This document shows positions 17,920 through 26,600 of a stretch of DNA of 35,848 bases, one piece after another. Positions within the stretch are counted from its first letter, which is position 1, and every line of letters starts with the position of its first letter. Below the pieces are notes generated by a model. That model searched no databases. It worked only from the letters and a program-made list of their open reading frames with translations, and was not told the origin of the DNA. Origin of the DNA: Candidatus Kapaibacterium sp. (lineage in GTDB: Bacteria > Bacteroidota > Ignavibacteria > Kapaibacteriales > WFXC01); the NCBI GenBank assembly GCA_015490805.1, contig WFXC01000039.1, positions 1 through 35,848 on the forward strand. Reading direction: 5' to 3'. Made by a program: the position numbers and the translations under genes.

Positions 17920-18000
17920 ACTTCGCATCCACGTGTTTTTTCTCTGTCATTGTGAATTTTCTGCGCTCTTGCCGCTGTTCTGCCCATTTTTCGCCAAAAT

Positions 18001-18028
18001 TTGCCGACAATATAAAGCGGCATATTGT
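18001..18028 (+). promoter_or_regulatory. Candidate promoter and overlapping operator of the flagellar operon
   Basis: TTGCCG (18001-18006) and TATTGT (18023-18028), 16 bases apart, resemble -35 and -10 boxes, though each departs from consensus. A perfect 7-bp inverted repeat ACAATAT (18007-18013) / ATATTGT (18022-18028) with an 8-base spacer fills the space between them and overlaps the -10 box. It ends 26 bases before the first start codon of the operon. Such placement fits a repressor operator. I saw no sigma-28 type -35 at the right distance from GCCGACAA (18003-18010). Confidence 0.4.
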
Positions 18029-18054
18029 TTGCAGATAAAACGGGTGACAGGGCA

Positions 18055-18336
18055 ATGAAACGAAAAATTGCGGTTGGTCTCTCATACGATGCAGACAAAG
18101 ACCCGGCGCCGAAGATTGTTGCAAAAGGCTTCGGGGAGTTTGCAGAAAAAATTATTGCAGCAGCCCGAGATGCGGGCGTGCCGGTGGAAGAAAATGCGCA
18201 ACTGGCAGCACTACTGGCACGGGGAAACATTTTCGATTACATCCCGGCAACCGTTTTCGAAGCTGTTGCGGAAATCTTAGCGTACGTTTACCTGCTGGAT
18301 ACAGAACAGGAAGCACGAAAGGAGTCACAGTCATAG
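18055..18336 (+). CDS. FlhB C-terminal-domain-like protein (93 aa)
   Basis: This short protein matches the cytoplasmic C-terminal domain of the FlhB/YscU export switch: KIAVGLSYDADKDPAPKI, then KGFGEFAEKII, GVPVEENAQLAALL, and a final helix IPATVFEAVAEILAYVYLL. It lacks the membrane part and also the NPTH autocleavage site that would sit just before the conserved strand. It is therefore a stand-alone FlhB-like (FlhX/YlqH-type, COG2257) protein that may bind export substrates or swap with the FlhB C-domain. I prefer the ATG at 18055; an upstream TTG at 18025 would add 10 residues without homology. It is the first gene of the flagellar operon, 15 bases before flgF. Confidence 0.85.
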   Translation: MKRKIAVGLSYDADKDPAPKIVAKGFGEFAEKIIAAARDAGVPVEENAQLAALLARGNIFDYIPATVFEAVAEILAYVYLLDTEQEARKESQS

Positions 18337-18351
18337 AGCGAAGGGAATCGG

Positions 18352-19131
18352 ATGTTATGGACACTCTACACTGCTGCGCTGGGAATGCTGCCCCAGCAAA
18401 CTCGCTTAAAGATTCTGGCAAACAACATTGCCAACGCAGAAACGGCTGGCTATAAGCGCATAGGGACATTCCAGCACGCAGTGATTGAAGCACAGCAGAA
18501 TCTCCGGAATGTGCCAGGACAGGTAGAACCAGAAGATAATCTAATCAACCGCTACTACGATTTTACCATAGGTAATGCTCGGTATACTGGCAATCCCCTG
18601 GATCTGTATCTTAACACCGATGGTTTCTTCCAGGTGAGCGACGCCGAGGGAAACCTGTTCCTGACTCGATCCGGACGATTCACCATCGATGCAGAAGGGT
18701 ACTTGCGAACAGTGGATGGCAAATACGTAATGGGAAGGGGTGGGGCTATCCAGGTGCTTTCTGAAATTCCAGAGGTCCGTGCCGGGAGTAATTCGGAACT
18801 TTCCCGACGTATTCGCGTTACTCGATATGGCGAGATTTACCGAGGGGAAACTTTCATTGATGCGTTATCGATCATCAAAGTCGACAATCCTCAAACGCTC
18901 CAGCGCACCAGCGGCGTGCTTTTTCGCCCTACAGCAAATACGCAACTTCAGCAGCTTCCCAACGAAGATGTCCAGATTCAGCAAGGATTTATCGAGCGAT
19001 CGAATGTATCGCTGGTCGATGAAATGGTGGAACTGATTACCATCCAGCGAGCATTTGAACTGGGACAACGAGTGATCCGCTTGAACGATGCAACCTTAGG
19101 ACGAAGCATCGACATTTCAAGATTCCTGTAA
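18352..19131 (+). CDS. flgF: Flagellar basal-body rod protein FlgF
   Basis: At 259 residues it has the length of FlgF. The N-terminus carries the rod-protein signature: LYTAALGMLPQQTRLKILAN followed by NIANAETAGYKR. The middle has GNPLDLYLNTDGFFQV, and the C-terminus ends in the helical ERSNVSLVDEMVELITIQRA segment shared by rod, hook and hook-associated proteins. FlgF forms the proximal rod in the periplasm and is exported by the flagellar type III apparatus without a signal peptide. AAGGG lies 6 bases before the ATG. I call it FlgF rather than a second FlgG because it precedes a clear FlgG and is more divergent; the distinction is based on order and similarity of motifs. Confidence 0.88.
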   Translation: MLWTLYTAALGMLPQQTRLKILANNIANAETAGYKRIGTFQHAVIEAQQNLRNVPGQVEPEDNLINRYYDFTIGNARYTGNPLDLYLNTDGFFQVSDAEGNLFLTRSGRFTIDAEGYLRTVDGKYVMGRGGAIQVLSEIPEVRAGSNSELSRRIRVTRYGEIYRGETFIDALSIIKVDNPQTLQRTSGVLFRPTANTQLQQLPNEDVQIQQGFIERSNVSLVDEMVELITIQRAFELGQRVIRLNDATLGRSIDISRFL

Positions 19132-19158
19132 GCAATAAACAACCAAAGGAGAACAACG

Positions 19159-19947
19159 ATGGAACAGAGCTTACGTACTGCCGCAACAGGAATGGGTGGA
19201 CAACAACGGGTAATGGAAATTATCGCGCACAACATTGCCAACATCAACACGATCGGGTACAAGCGAGTACGCCCAGAGTTTCAGGATTTGCTCTACGAAA
19301 CGATCCGTCCTACCAGTGGACTGGTAGAAATTGGTACCGAACCTCAAAACCCCATTCAAATTGGACGCGGTACAACATTGACCGCAACGACGCGAGAGTT
19401 TATGCAAGGCGATCTGACAGAGACTGGCAACCCTTTTGATCTGGCGATCAATGGAGAAGGATTCTTTATGATTCGCCTCCCTGATAACACTATTGCCTAT
19501 ACGCGCGATGGCTCCTTTAAACTGGATGCCAACGGCAACCTCATTACCACGCAGGGATACATCGTGGAGCCAGGTATCGTCATCCCCGATGATGCGCAAG
19601 AAGTCCGCATTGGTCGAGACGGCGTGGTAAACATTCTTCGCTATGGCTCTACCGATTTTGAAGAAATTGGTCAATTAGAGCTGGCACGCTTTATCAATCC
19701 AGCAGGGCTAAAAGCCATTGGAGACAATCTCTTTATAGAAACTCCTGCTTCGGGACGCCCCATCATCGAACCTGCTAGCAGTGCCAATATGGGAAAAGTG
19801 CTTCAGGGATTTCTGGAAGAATCCAACGTCGAGCTGGTGGAAGAAATGATCAATATGATTCAATCGCAGCGTGGGTTTGAACTGAATGCAAAAGTCATCC
19901 GGACCACAGAAGATATGATCGCAACAGCCGTGAACCTCAAACGATAA
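19159..19947 (+). CDS. flgG: Flagellar distal rod protein FlgG
   Basis: 262 residues, the normal size for FlgG, which builds the distal rod through the P and L rings. The N-terminus has LRTAATGMGGQQRVMEIIAH and NIANINTIGYKR. The core has FMQGDLTETGNPFDLAING and GEGFFMI, and the C-terminus has ESNVELVEEMINMIQSQRGF and ends VNLKR. A strong ribosome site AAGGAG stands seven bases before the ATG. It lies 27 bases after flgF and 4 bases before flgA, so it is in the same transcript. Confidence 0.95.
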   Translation: MEQSLRTAATGMGGQQRVMEIIAHNIANINTIGYKRVRPEFQDLLYETIRPTSGLVEIGTEPQNPIQIGRGTTLTATTREFMQGDLTETGNPFDLAINGEGFFMIRLPDNTIAYTRDGSFKLDANGNLITTQGYIVEPGIVIPDDAQEVRIGRDGVVNILRYGSTDFEEIGQLELARFINPAGLKAIGDNLFIETPASGRPIIEPASSANMGKVLQGFLEESNVELVEEMINMIQSQRGFELNAKVIRTTEDMIATAVNLKR

Positions 19948-19951
19948 TCCA

Positions 19952-20647
19952 ATGCAACGTTTCTTTGTCATCGGGCTGTGCGTGATAACCTGGTGGAGTG
20001 CTGCTTTCGTTGCTTCCGCTCAGCAGGCAATTTTTTCCGCCGAACGGCTTGTAGCAGCCGCAACAGTGCATCTGCAAAGACAATTTCCCTTCCCCATTGT
20101 TGCCGAACCAACACAGCCTCTATCCGATGTGGAATTTCGCACAACGGCCGTACACGCAGAATTCGAGTATCTCCCCCGCTCAACCCGTCGTGCTTTCCAC
20201 ATGATCCGCATCACTTTTTTCTGCGATGGATCTCCTTGCCGGGAATTGCTTATTCCTTTCAAAGTTCAAAAAAAGATTGCTATTCCCAGAGCAAAGCGCG
20301 ATTTGTCCAGCGGCACGATCCTCCAGCCTGCCGATATTGAATGGGATACTGCTGTCGTCGCAGTGGACACGCCTGACTTATCTGCTGACGACGTGGTTGG
20401 CTACCGCTTAACCCGTTCCATTGCTGCTGGCAGCCGGATTAATACCAAAGATCTGCAACACCCAGAAACGCTGAGAGCGGGTTCAACGGTCCAGATTATT
20501 GTTCGAACTCCCCACGTTCTCATCCGAACAACCGGGAAGCTCCTTGAAGCAGCCGTGCCGGGCAAAGAGGTTCGGGTCGTTCCCAAAAGTGGACGCGCTG
20601 CCATACAGGGCATTTATAAAGGCAATGGTATCGTCGAAATACAATGA
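19952..20647 (+). CDS. flgA: Flagellar P-ring assembly chaperone FlgA
   Basis: A 231-residue periplasmic protein with a signal peptide (residues 1-24, ending VASAQ). The second half is a SAF/ChapFlgA domain: IPRAKRDLSSGTILQPADIE, a VVGYRLTRSIAAGSRI segment, AGSTVQIIVRTPHVLI and the closing GKEVRV...GRAAIQGIYKGNGIVEIQ. FlgA helps FlgI assemble into the P ring. Its position between flgG and flgH/flgI fits. The start lies 4 bases after the flgG stop, and its stop overlaps flgH by 4 bases. Confidence 0.92.
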   Translation: MQRFFVIGLCVITWWSAAFVASAQQAIFSAERLVAAATVHLQRQFPFPIVAEPTQPLSDVEFRTTAVHAEFEYLPRSTRRAFHMIRITFFCDGSPCRELLIPFKVQKKIAIPRAKRDLSSGTILQPADIEWDTAVVAVDTPDLSADDVVGYRLTRSIAAGSRINTKDLQHPETLRAGSTVQIIVRTPHVLIRTTGKLLEAAVPGKEVRVVPKSGRAAIQGIYKGNGIVEIQ

Positions 20648-21228
20648 GCGGAAAAATGAAACACTTTGTTGCTTTGTCGTTCGGACTTTTGTGCAGCTTT
20701 CTGCCGTTGACAGCACAAATGCAAACATATACCCAGCGTTCCCTATTTTCCGACTATAAAGCCTCAAAAGTCGGGGACATTGTCACCATCCTGATTGTTG
20801 AACAGGTGCAAGCTGCCAATGCAGCAAATACCCGGGAAGGGACCGATACGCAGATCGGAGCGTCAGCACAGGCAGGACTGACGGGCACAACTGTGCAGCC
20901 AACAGCAACGATTCGCACCGTGGATGAACTGACAGGAATTGGTGAAACCAATCGTCGCGAAACCATCCGTGCTCGCTTCTCTGCTCAGGTGATCGCCGTT
21001 GACAGCAACGGGAATTTGAAGATACAGGGAAAGCGGACGACGAAAATCAACGGCGAAACACAAACAATTACCATTACTGGCATTGTTCGCCCCGCGGATC
21101 TTTCCGCTGATAATACGGTCTACTCGACCAAAATTGCCAATATGGTGCTTACTATTGAAGGTGATGGCATTGTCAGCGAAACAAAAGAGCCGGGTTTGAT
21201 CACAAAGTTTCTTCGCATTTTGTTTTAA
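20644..21228 (+). CDS. flgH: Flagellar L-ring protein FlgH
   Basis: 194 residues; FlgH forms the outer-membrane L ring around the rod. Typical segments are SLFSDYKASKVGDIVTILIV, then ETNRRETIRARFSAQVIAVD, GNLKIQGKR and the C-terminal IVRPADLSADNTVYSTKIAN. The signal region is hydrophobic with Cys17 in GLLC, which does not fit a lipobox, because leucine at -1 is not accepted; cleavage after LTAQ (25) by signal peptidase I looks more likely. Most characterised FlgH proteins are lipoproteins. ATGA overlap with flgA indicates coupling; a second in-frame ATG follows four codons later. Confidence 0.93.
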   Translation: MSGKMKHFVALSFGLLCSFLPLTAQMQTYTQRSLFSDYKASKVGDIVTILIVEQVQAANAANTREGTDTQIGASAQAGLTGTTVQPTATIRTVDELTGIGETNRRETIRARFSAQVIAVDSNGNLKIQGKRTTKINGETQTITITGIVRPADLSADNTVYSTKIANMVLTIEGDGIVSETKEPGLITKFLRILF

Positions 21229-21231
21229 ACG

Positions 21232-22365
21232 ATGCTATGCACTGCTATGAAACAGCGATGGCTTTTCACACTGCTAACGGTAAATCTGGCACTCAGCAGT
21301 ATACTGCCGGGGTGGAGCTCGCGGATTAAAGATATTGCCCGGATTGAGCGACCTCGTAGCATCCAGATTATTGGCTATGGATTAGTGACTGGACTGAATA
21401 ATTCTGGAGACTCCCGCCGCTCAACTTTCACGCTTCAATCAGTTGTGAGTATGCTGAAACGCTTCGGCGTGACCGTTCCCCAAGTTAACCAGTTGAATCT
21501 ACGGCTACGCAACGTTGCTGCGGTGATGGTCACCGCGACGATCGATCCCTTTATGTCACCTGGCACTCGCTTTGATGTCCGGGTTTCTTCCCTTGGAGAT
21601 GCTCGATCGCTGCAAGGCGGCGTTCTGCTGCTCACACCACTGGTAGCGGAAGATGGAACGGTTTACGCTACTGCCCAAGGTCCACTCACTGTCGGAGGAT
21701 TTCAGATTGAAGCAGCAGGTTCAATGGTGGCAAAAAATATGGTCAATACCGCAATTGTTGTCAATGGTGGCATTCTGGAAAAAGCGCTGCCTGCCGATTT
21801 TGTAACAAACAACAAAGTACGCATCATTCTCAACGAACCGGACTTTACCACGGCTGCCCGAATTGCCGAGGTCATCAATGCAACGCCCAATTTCGCTGAT
21901 GCTGCTAATGCGATCGACGCGCGTACAGTCGAAGTGCACTTGCCCGACAATCTTTCGACCAATCAGATCATTGCCCGTATCGCCCAACTGGAATCGCTTC
22001 AGGTAACGCCCGATCCACCAGCTCGCGTCGTGATCAACGAACGCACTGGCACGGTTGTCGTCGGTGGCAACGTTCAATTACTGCCCGCTGTTATCGCACA
22101 CGGTGGACTGGAAATCCGGGTGCAGTTGGAACGAATTGCCGTTCCGCCTCCACCATTTACCATTGCAGAAACCAAAGTTTTAGAGCGGGCAACCCTCCAG
22201 GCACTGGAAGAGTATCGAGCAGCCACGCCAATTGAAGGAGCTGCCACTGTCCAGGAAATCGCCGATGCACTGAACAAGCTAAAAGTTACGCCGCGAGATC
22301 TTATCGCCATTTTTCAGGCACTCAAAAAAGCGGGCGTACTGCAAGCTGAACTCATCGTCGAATAA
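21232..22365 (+). CDS. flgI: Flagellar P-ring protein FlgI
   Basis: 377 residues, full length for FlgI, which forms the P ring in the periplasm. Family segments in order are RIKDIARIERPRSIQIIGYG, LVTGLNNSGDSRR, MLKRFGV, NVAAVMVTATIDPFMSPGTR, DVRVSSLGDARSLQGGVLLL, NERTGTVVVGGNVQLLP and a C-terminal LNKLKVTPRDLIAIFQALKK. A signal peptide precedes them. The ATG at 21232 follows flgH by 3 bases; the ATG at 21247 five codons later would give a cleaner basic start of the signal peptide. The stop overlaps the flgJ start by one base. Confidence 0.95.
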   Translation: MLCTAMKQRWLFTLLTVNLALSSILPGWSSRIKDIARIERPRSIQIIGYGLVTGLNNSGDSRRSTFTLQSVVSMLKRFGVTVPQVNQLNLRLRNVAAVMVTATIDPFMSPGTRFDVRVSSLGDARSLQGGVLLLTPLVAEDGTVYATAQGPLTVGGFQIEAAGSMVAKNMVNTAIVVNGGILEKALPADFVTNNKVRIILNEPDFTTAARIAEVINATPNFADAANAIDARTVEVHLPDNLSTNQIIARIAQLESLQVTPDPPARVVINERTGTVVVGGNVQLLPAVIAHGGLEIRVQLERIAVPPPPFTIAETKVLERATLQALEEYRAATPIEGAATVQEIADALNKLKVTPRDLIAIFQALKKAGVLQAELIVE

Positions 22366-23441
22366 TGGAAGCGGCTTTGCTCCATACCGCTGCCCTCTCC
22401 TCTATACCCGCAGCCTCACAACTTGAAACGCATCAATTGCAGCAATTGATCACGAAAAAATCTTCCCTTTCTCCAGAGGAAAAAGCAGCGTACTGGAAAA
22501 CGGCGCAGGGCTTTGAATCGATTTTTCTCTATATGCTTCTCAAAGAAATGCGCAAGACCGTCCCCACCTCCACTCCGCTGCTGGGTGGCGGCATTCTCAA
22601 CACGTTTGCTGACCTGCAACTTGCACAACAATTGGGTAAGGCGGGGCAATTTGGTATCGCTCCACTGGCGTATGAATATTTCGCCGGAGAACCTTACGAT
22701 CCTGCTACCATTACTCAGGCACTACAGCAGATCCAGCAGGCATCAGTAAAGCAATCTGCTCCCCGCTTGCAATCTGCTGCATCCTCATCGATGAAATTGT
22801 CGAATGCTACGGACACGCCAGAATCCGGAAAGCCTGACAGCGTCCCTCCTGCTGAGCCTGAGCCCATAGCTGGTAGACCGCCGCGACAATCTGTCGATGA
22901 CCGATCTTCTTCAGTTTCTCCGAACTCCTCTAGGCCATCTTCCCCTCTCGACGCTGCACTGTTTGCGAAGCTCCACGCTCCCGATGGCATCTCTCCCATT
23001 GCGCAAGAAGTGCTCCGCTATCACCAGCAGGTTGCGCCGTACCTTTCCATTATCCAGCGTGCGGCGCAGCGCTGGCGTTTCGATCCTGCGCTCCTCAAAG
23101 CCATCATCATTGCGGAATCCGGCGGCAATCCGCGTGCAATCTCACCGGCTGGCGCCAAAGGCCTTATGCAACTGATGGATGAAACGGCACAATTCCTTGG
23201 TGTCCAGGATCCTTTTGACCCAGAAGAAAACATTTTCGGCGGCACCCAATACCTTGCGCAGCTTCGGGATCGGTATGACAATCTGAAACTTGCGCTGGCT
23301 GCTTACAATGCTGGTCCAACGGCTGTCGACCGATATAGAGGAATCCCACCGTATCCGGAAACCCAACGCTATCTCCAGCGGGTCTCCCATATTGCTTCGC
23401 TTCTCGGATTTCCGCTTTCCGTCTCCTCCGTCGCCCTCTAA
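22365..23441 (+). CDS. flgJ: FlgJ-like rod-binding protein fused to a lytic transglycosylase
   Basis: 358 residues in two domains. Residues about 35-110 form the rod-binding domain of FlgJ (AAYWKTAQGFESIFLYMLLK, GGGILNTFADLQLAQQLG). A low-complexity Pro/Ser/Ala linker spans about 125-205. Residues about 210-350 are a soluble lytic transglycosylase (SLT) domain with AESGGNP holding catalytic Glu251, AGAKGLMQLM, FDPEENIFGGTQYL and ALAAYNAGPTAV. In E. coli FlgJ the second domain is instead a glucosaminidase; the role, opening peptidoglycan for the rod, would be the same. No signal peptide is present, as expected for export through the flagellar apparatus. It is the last gene of the operon; its ATG overlaps the flgI stop as TAATG. 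Confidence 0.92.
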   Translation: MEAALLHTAALSSIPAASQLETHQLQQLITKKSSLSPEEKAAYWKTAQGFESIFLYMLLKEMRKTVPTSTPLLGGGILNTFADLQLAQQLGKAGQFGIAPLAYEYFAGEPYDPATITQALQQIQQASVKQSAPRLQSAASSSMKLSNATDTPESGKPDSVPPAEPEPIAGRPPRQSVDDRSSSVSPNSSRPSSPLDAALFAKLHAPDGISPIAQEVLRYHQQVAPYLSIIQRAAQRWRFDPALLKAIIIAESGGNPRAISPAGAKGLMQLMDETAQFLGVQDPFDPEENIFGGTQYLAQLRDRYDNLKLALAAYNAGPTAVDRYRGIPPYPETQRYLQRVSHIASLLGFPLSVSSVAL

Positions 23442-23480
23442 CGCTCGCGTTTTGCACGCCTCCCGGAATTTTCTCTTCTT

Positions 23481-23496
23481 TGCTCTGTTCAGAGCA
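23481..23496. other. Perfect palindrome between convergent genes
   Basis: TGCTCTG (23481-23487) pairs with CAGAGCA (23490-23496) around two bases, 40 bases after the flgJ stop. It could be a transcript-end hairpin for the flagellar operon, but there is no T tract on either strand, so function is uncertain. Confidence 0.3.
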
Positions 23497-23579
23497 GAGC
23501 TAAAACAAATGGGGACATATGTCAGTGTCGGAAAACAAGCCTCGCTGCCCCCAGTGCTTCTGCTGAGTAACCCTCTTTG

Positions 23580-23668
23580 ATCAAATACCATTTCTCTGAT
23601 TGCTGCGATAGATAACGCAACTGTCGCTGCACACCAACCGCTTTAATCAGACACCATTTCTTTAATTG
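23580..23668. repeat. Pair of 23-base imperfect direct repeats, 66 bases apart
   Basis: Positions 23580-23602 and 23646-23668 match at 19 of 23 bases. The offset of 66 bases is a multiple of three. One minus-strand frame that runs past the stop of the large secreted protein stays open to 23522 and would encode two similar 9-residue pieces, QLKKWCLIK and QSEKWYLIK, 22 residues apart. No start codon serves this piece alone. It may be remnant coding sequence or a structured 3' untranslated region. Confidence 0.45.
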
Positions 23669-23669
23669 A

Positions 23670-26600
23670 TCAGGGCAACACAAAGAAAGGCAGGACGCTC
23701 TGATAAGGCAGTTGAATAACCCGCACCCAATATGCTCCAGCAGGGAATGCAGGAAGTGACAGATGGTGCCAGCCTGACTGTGTAGGTAACGCCCCCCGGT
23801 ACACCGTTGCACCGGCGGTATTGACCACGATAACCTCAGCGCGAGAGTCCAGCGGGAGAAAGAGTCGGAGTTGCTGCGGATGCTCCACACGGATCATGAT
23901 CCCTCCCGTTGATACCCACCCGATATCCTCTGGCTGCAATGCGCACGTATCCTCTAAGATGAATTCACCCGTCCCGGTGGCAAGCTGAAGCTGATAATTT
24001 CCACGCACCGCGATAAAGACCGAACTGCTGTCGATAGACAGCAATGTTCGACGTTGCGGTGAAAGTAAGGCTTTCGCGGTCACAACAGCTATTGTTCCGG
24101 CTGTATCAGTCAGTGGCGAACCGGACATCACAATGCGATAATACCCTGGCTGCTCCTCAACACCTTGCACACTCCAGGTCGGTGCCAAACTCCCCGGCTG
24201 GACGGCGGAAGGATAGAGCAACGTACCATCATATTCCAGTGCCAACGCGATCGAATCGATGCCCAGGGTATCCGCTCCAGCACCCCAGAAGGTGATCGGG
24301 ATAGCAATCTCCTGTTCAGGCTGTGCTCGTAACTGCGGCAATGACAGCGATAGGGGTATGGGCTGGGGCACAACGTTTGACTGTCCTTTGCCCCGAATCG
24401 ATACGGACGATGAGGTAATCGTACATCCAGTGGTGGGAAGTGCAACAGCAAAAATCGCTATCTGCCGGGTCGCCGTTGTCACTGCCTGAAACTGTATCTC
24501 GACCGCTATTTCTTCCTGCGGTTGTACAACGGCAGGCAGCGGTGGCGTCGTGGAGAGAATCGAAAAAGGTGGAACCACGCCGCCGATAGCAGTAACCGTC
24601 AGCGGTATATCTCCTGTGTTCCGGAATAACACCGTCGTTGTTTGTGCCTGGCCGATCGGTAAAGTTCCAAAATCAAAACTACTTGCCAGTGGCTGAATCG
24701 CTGCTTGTTTCGCCCGTCCCCGCAACACAACGGTGCGGATAATAGAACACGGTTGTACAAGAATCTGCACTGTATCTTCCCACTCCCCACTCCCTGGCGG
24801 CTGGAATGTAATCCGCACTGCTGCCGTTTCTCCCGGTGCCAGCGAAGCACCCGTCGGTGCGACAACGGTAAAAACTGAGGGCGATTGTGTCAGCGTCACC
24901 GAATGCAGTACCAGCGACGCCGACGTTCCACTACCAGCATTCTGGAGTTGTACGACCGTATCGACAATCGTCGGCTGGCACGGAAAGACAATGGTCGGAA
25001 ACTCGATCTCTGTAACCGAAACTCCCAGGCTGATTCCCTGCTTGACACCCCGCAACGGAATGCGAAGCTGTTGATGGCAGACTGTTTCGCTCACAACGAA
25101 CGTATCGACAAAAGTTCCTTCAGCCTGCGGTTGAAATACAATCCGTACTGTCCGCTCTTCTCCCGGCTGGAGCGTATCTGCCAGTGACGGAAAGACCTGG
25201 AAATGCGGCGTCTGCACCGTTGCGGTTATGTATAGCGGCACCCCACCTGCGTTCCGAACGGTTACCGCCGTATCAACAGAAGTCTCGCAGCCAGTTAGCA
25301 ACGGAAACTCCACGCCGTCCCACAGTGGGAGGATCTCTATCTGGGGTGTGACACTCCTTCCCGACACGGTCAACACCAGCGTTCCCTGACACTCGGCTGT
25401 TTCGTAGGCAATGCCAATGTCGCGGGTAAAGACTCCATCCGTAGTTGGTGCAAAACGAATACGCAGCACCAAGGAGTCGCCGGGAATGCGGAACTGCGGG
25501 AAAGTAGTAGGGCTGACTAATTGGAATGGATCTGCCAGCATAACGCTATCGAACCGTACAGTGGCGGTGCCATAGTTGTAAATCACGACCACCGTGTCGA
25601 CAAAGGGCTGCGCACACCGCGCCAATGGGGGGAACTGAATGGTGCTGGCTGAAAGCTGTAATTCGCTCTGCTCTTTTCGTCCCCTGACAATGAGTTGCTG
25701 CTGCACACCACACGGGGCCGCAACAAAAGTAATCGTATCCAGATACAGTCCCGCTGCCAGCGGTGCAAATCGAACCGTTATAACGGTATCTCTCCCTGGA
25801 GGAATCGCAACCACTGATGGAAGGATGGCAAAAGCAGATGGAACAATAGCAGTAACTGTGACCGTATCACTTCCGACGTTCTGCAACGCCACTGCTAAGG
25901 ACTTCTCAGATTCGCACTCACCCAATGCTCCAAAATCAATGGAATCCTGCGATAGCTGGTACTGTACATCCCAATACTGGGCTCGAACCACCTGACTCTG
26001 CCGCTGACATCCTTTATCTGAGGTCACTACTACCCAATAATCACCCGGCTGCGTAACAGACAGCCGTTGTGTCGTATCTCCTGTGTTCCATTGATAGCGG
26101 TATCCCTGCCCAGCCGGTGCTTCCAGCACCAGCGTATCACCGGGACAAAATGCTGTCTTCCCGCCAATGACTGTTACCGTAGTATCCGGCAGCGGATGGA
26201 CCACGACCTCAACCCAATCCGATGTATCCTGACATCCTGTTGTCTTGTTCCGCACGACAACACGATACCGTCCGGGCTGGAAAATCGTAATCTGTGAGCT
26301 CCGCGCACCACCGGGAATCCAGAAGTATTCGTACAGATCCTGATTCGATGTTGGCGACGCCTGAAGCTGGACCGATTCTCCATCGCAGAGCTCAACGATC
26401 CCATTCGGCGTAATACTGGCTTCCGGTAATGGAAATACAATCACTCGAATGGTATCCTCTGCTTCACATCCTTCAACGGTATCGCTTGCTGTAACCTTGA
26501 TCCGGTACGTGCCCGTTTTTCGGGCATAAAACCATGGTTCAAACGCCGTCGAATCGGAGAACCACGTTGGAGGCTCCCAACGGAAACGCAAATTACTGCC

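Noticed and set aside
17994-18010. Sigma-28 promoter for the flagellar operon
   Set aside because: GCCGACAA resembles the -10 element, but no TAAA box lies about 15 bases upstream. Rod and ring genes are also usually not in the sigma-28 class.
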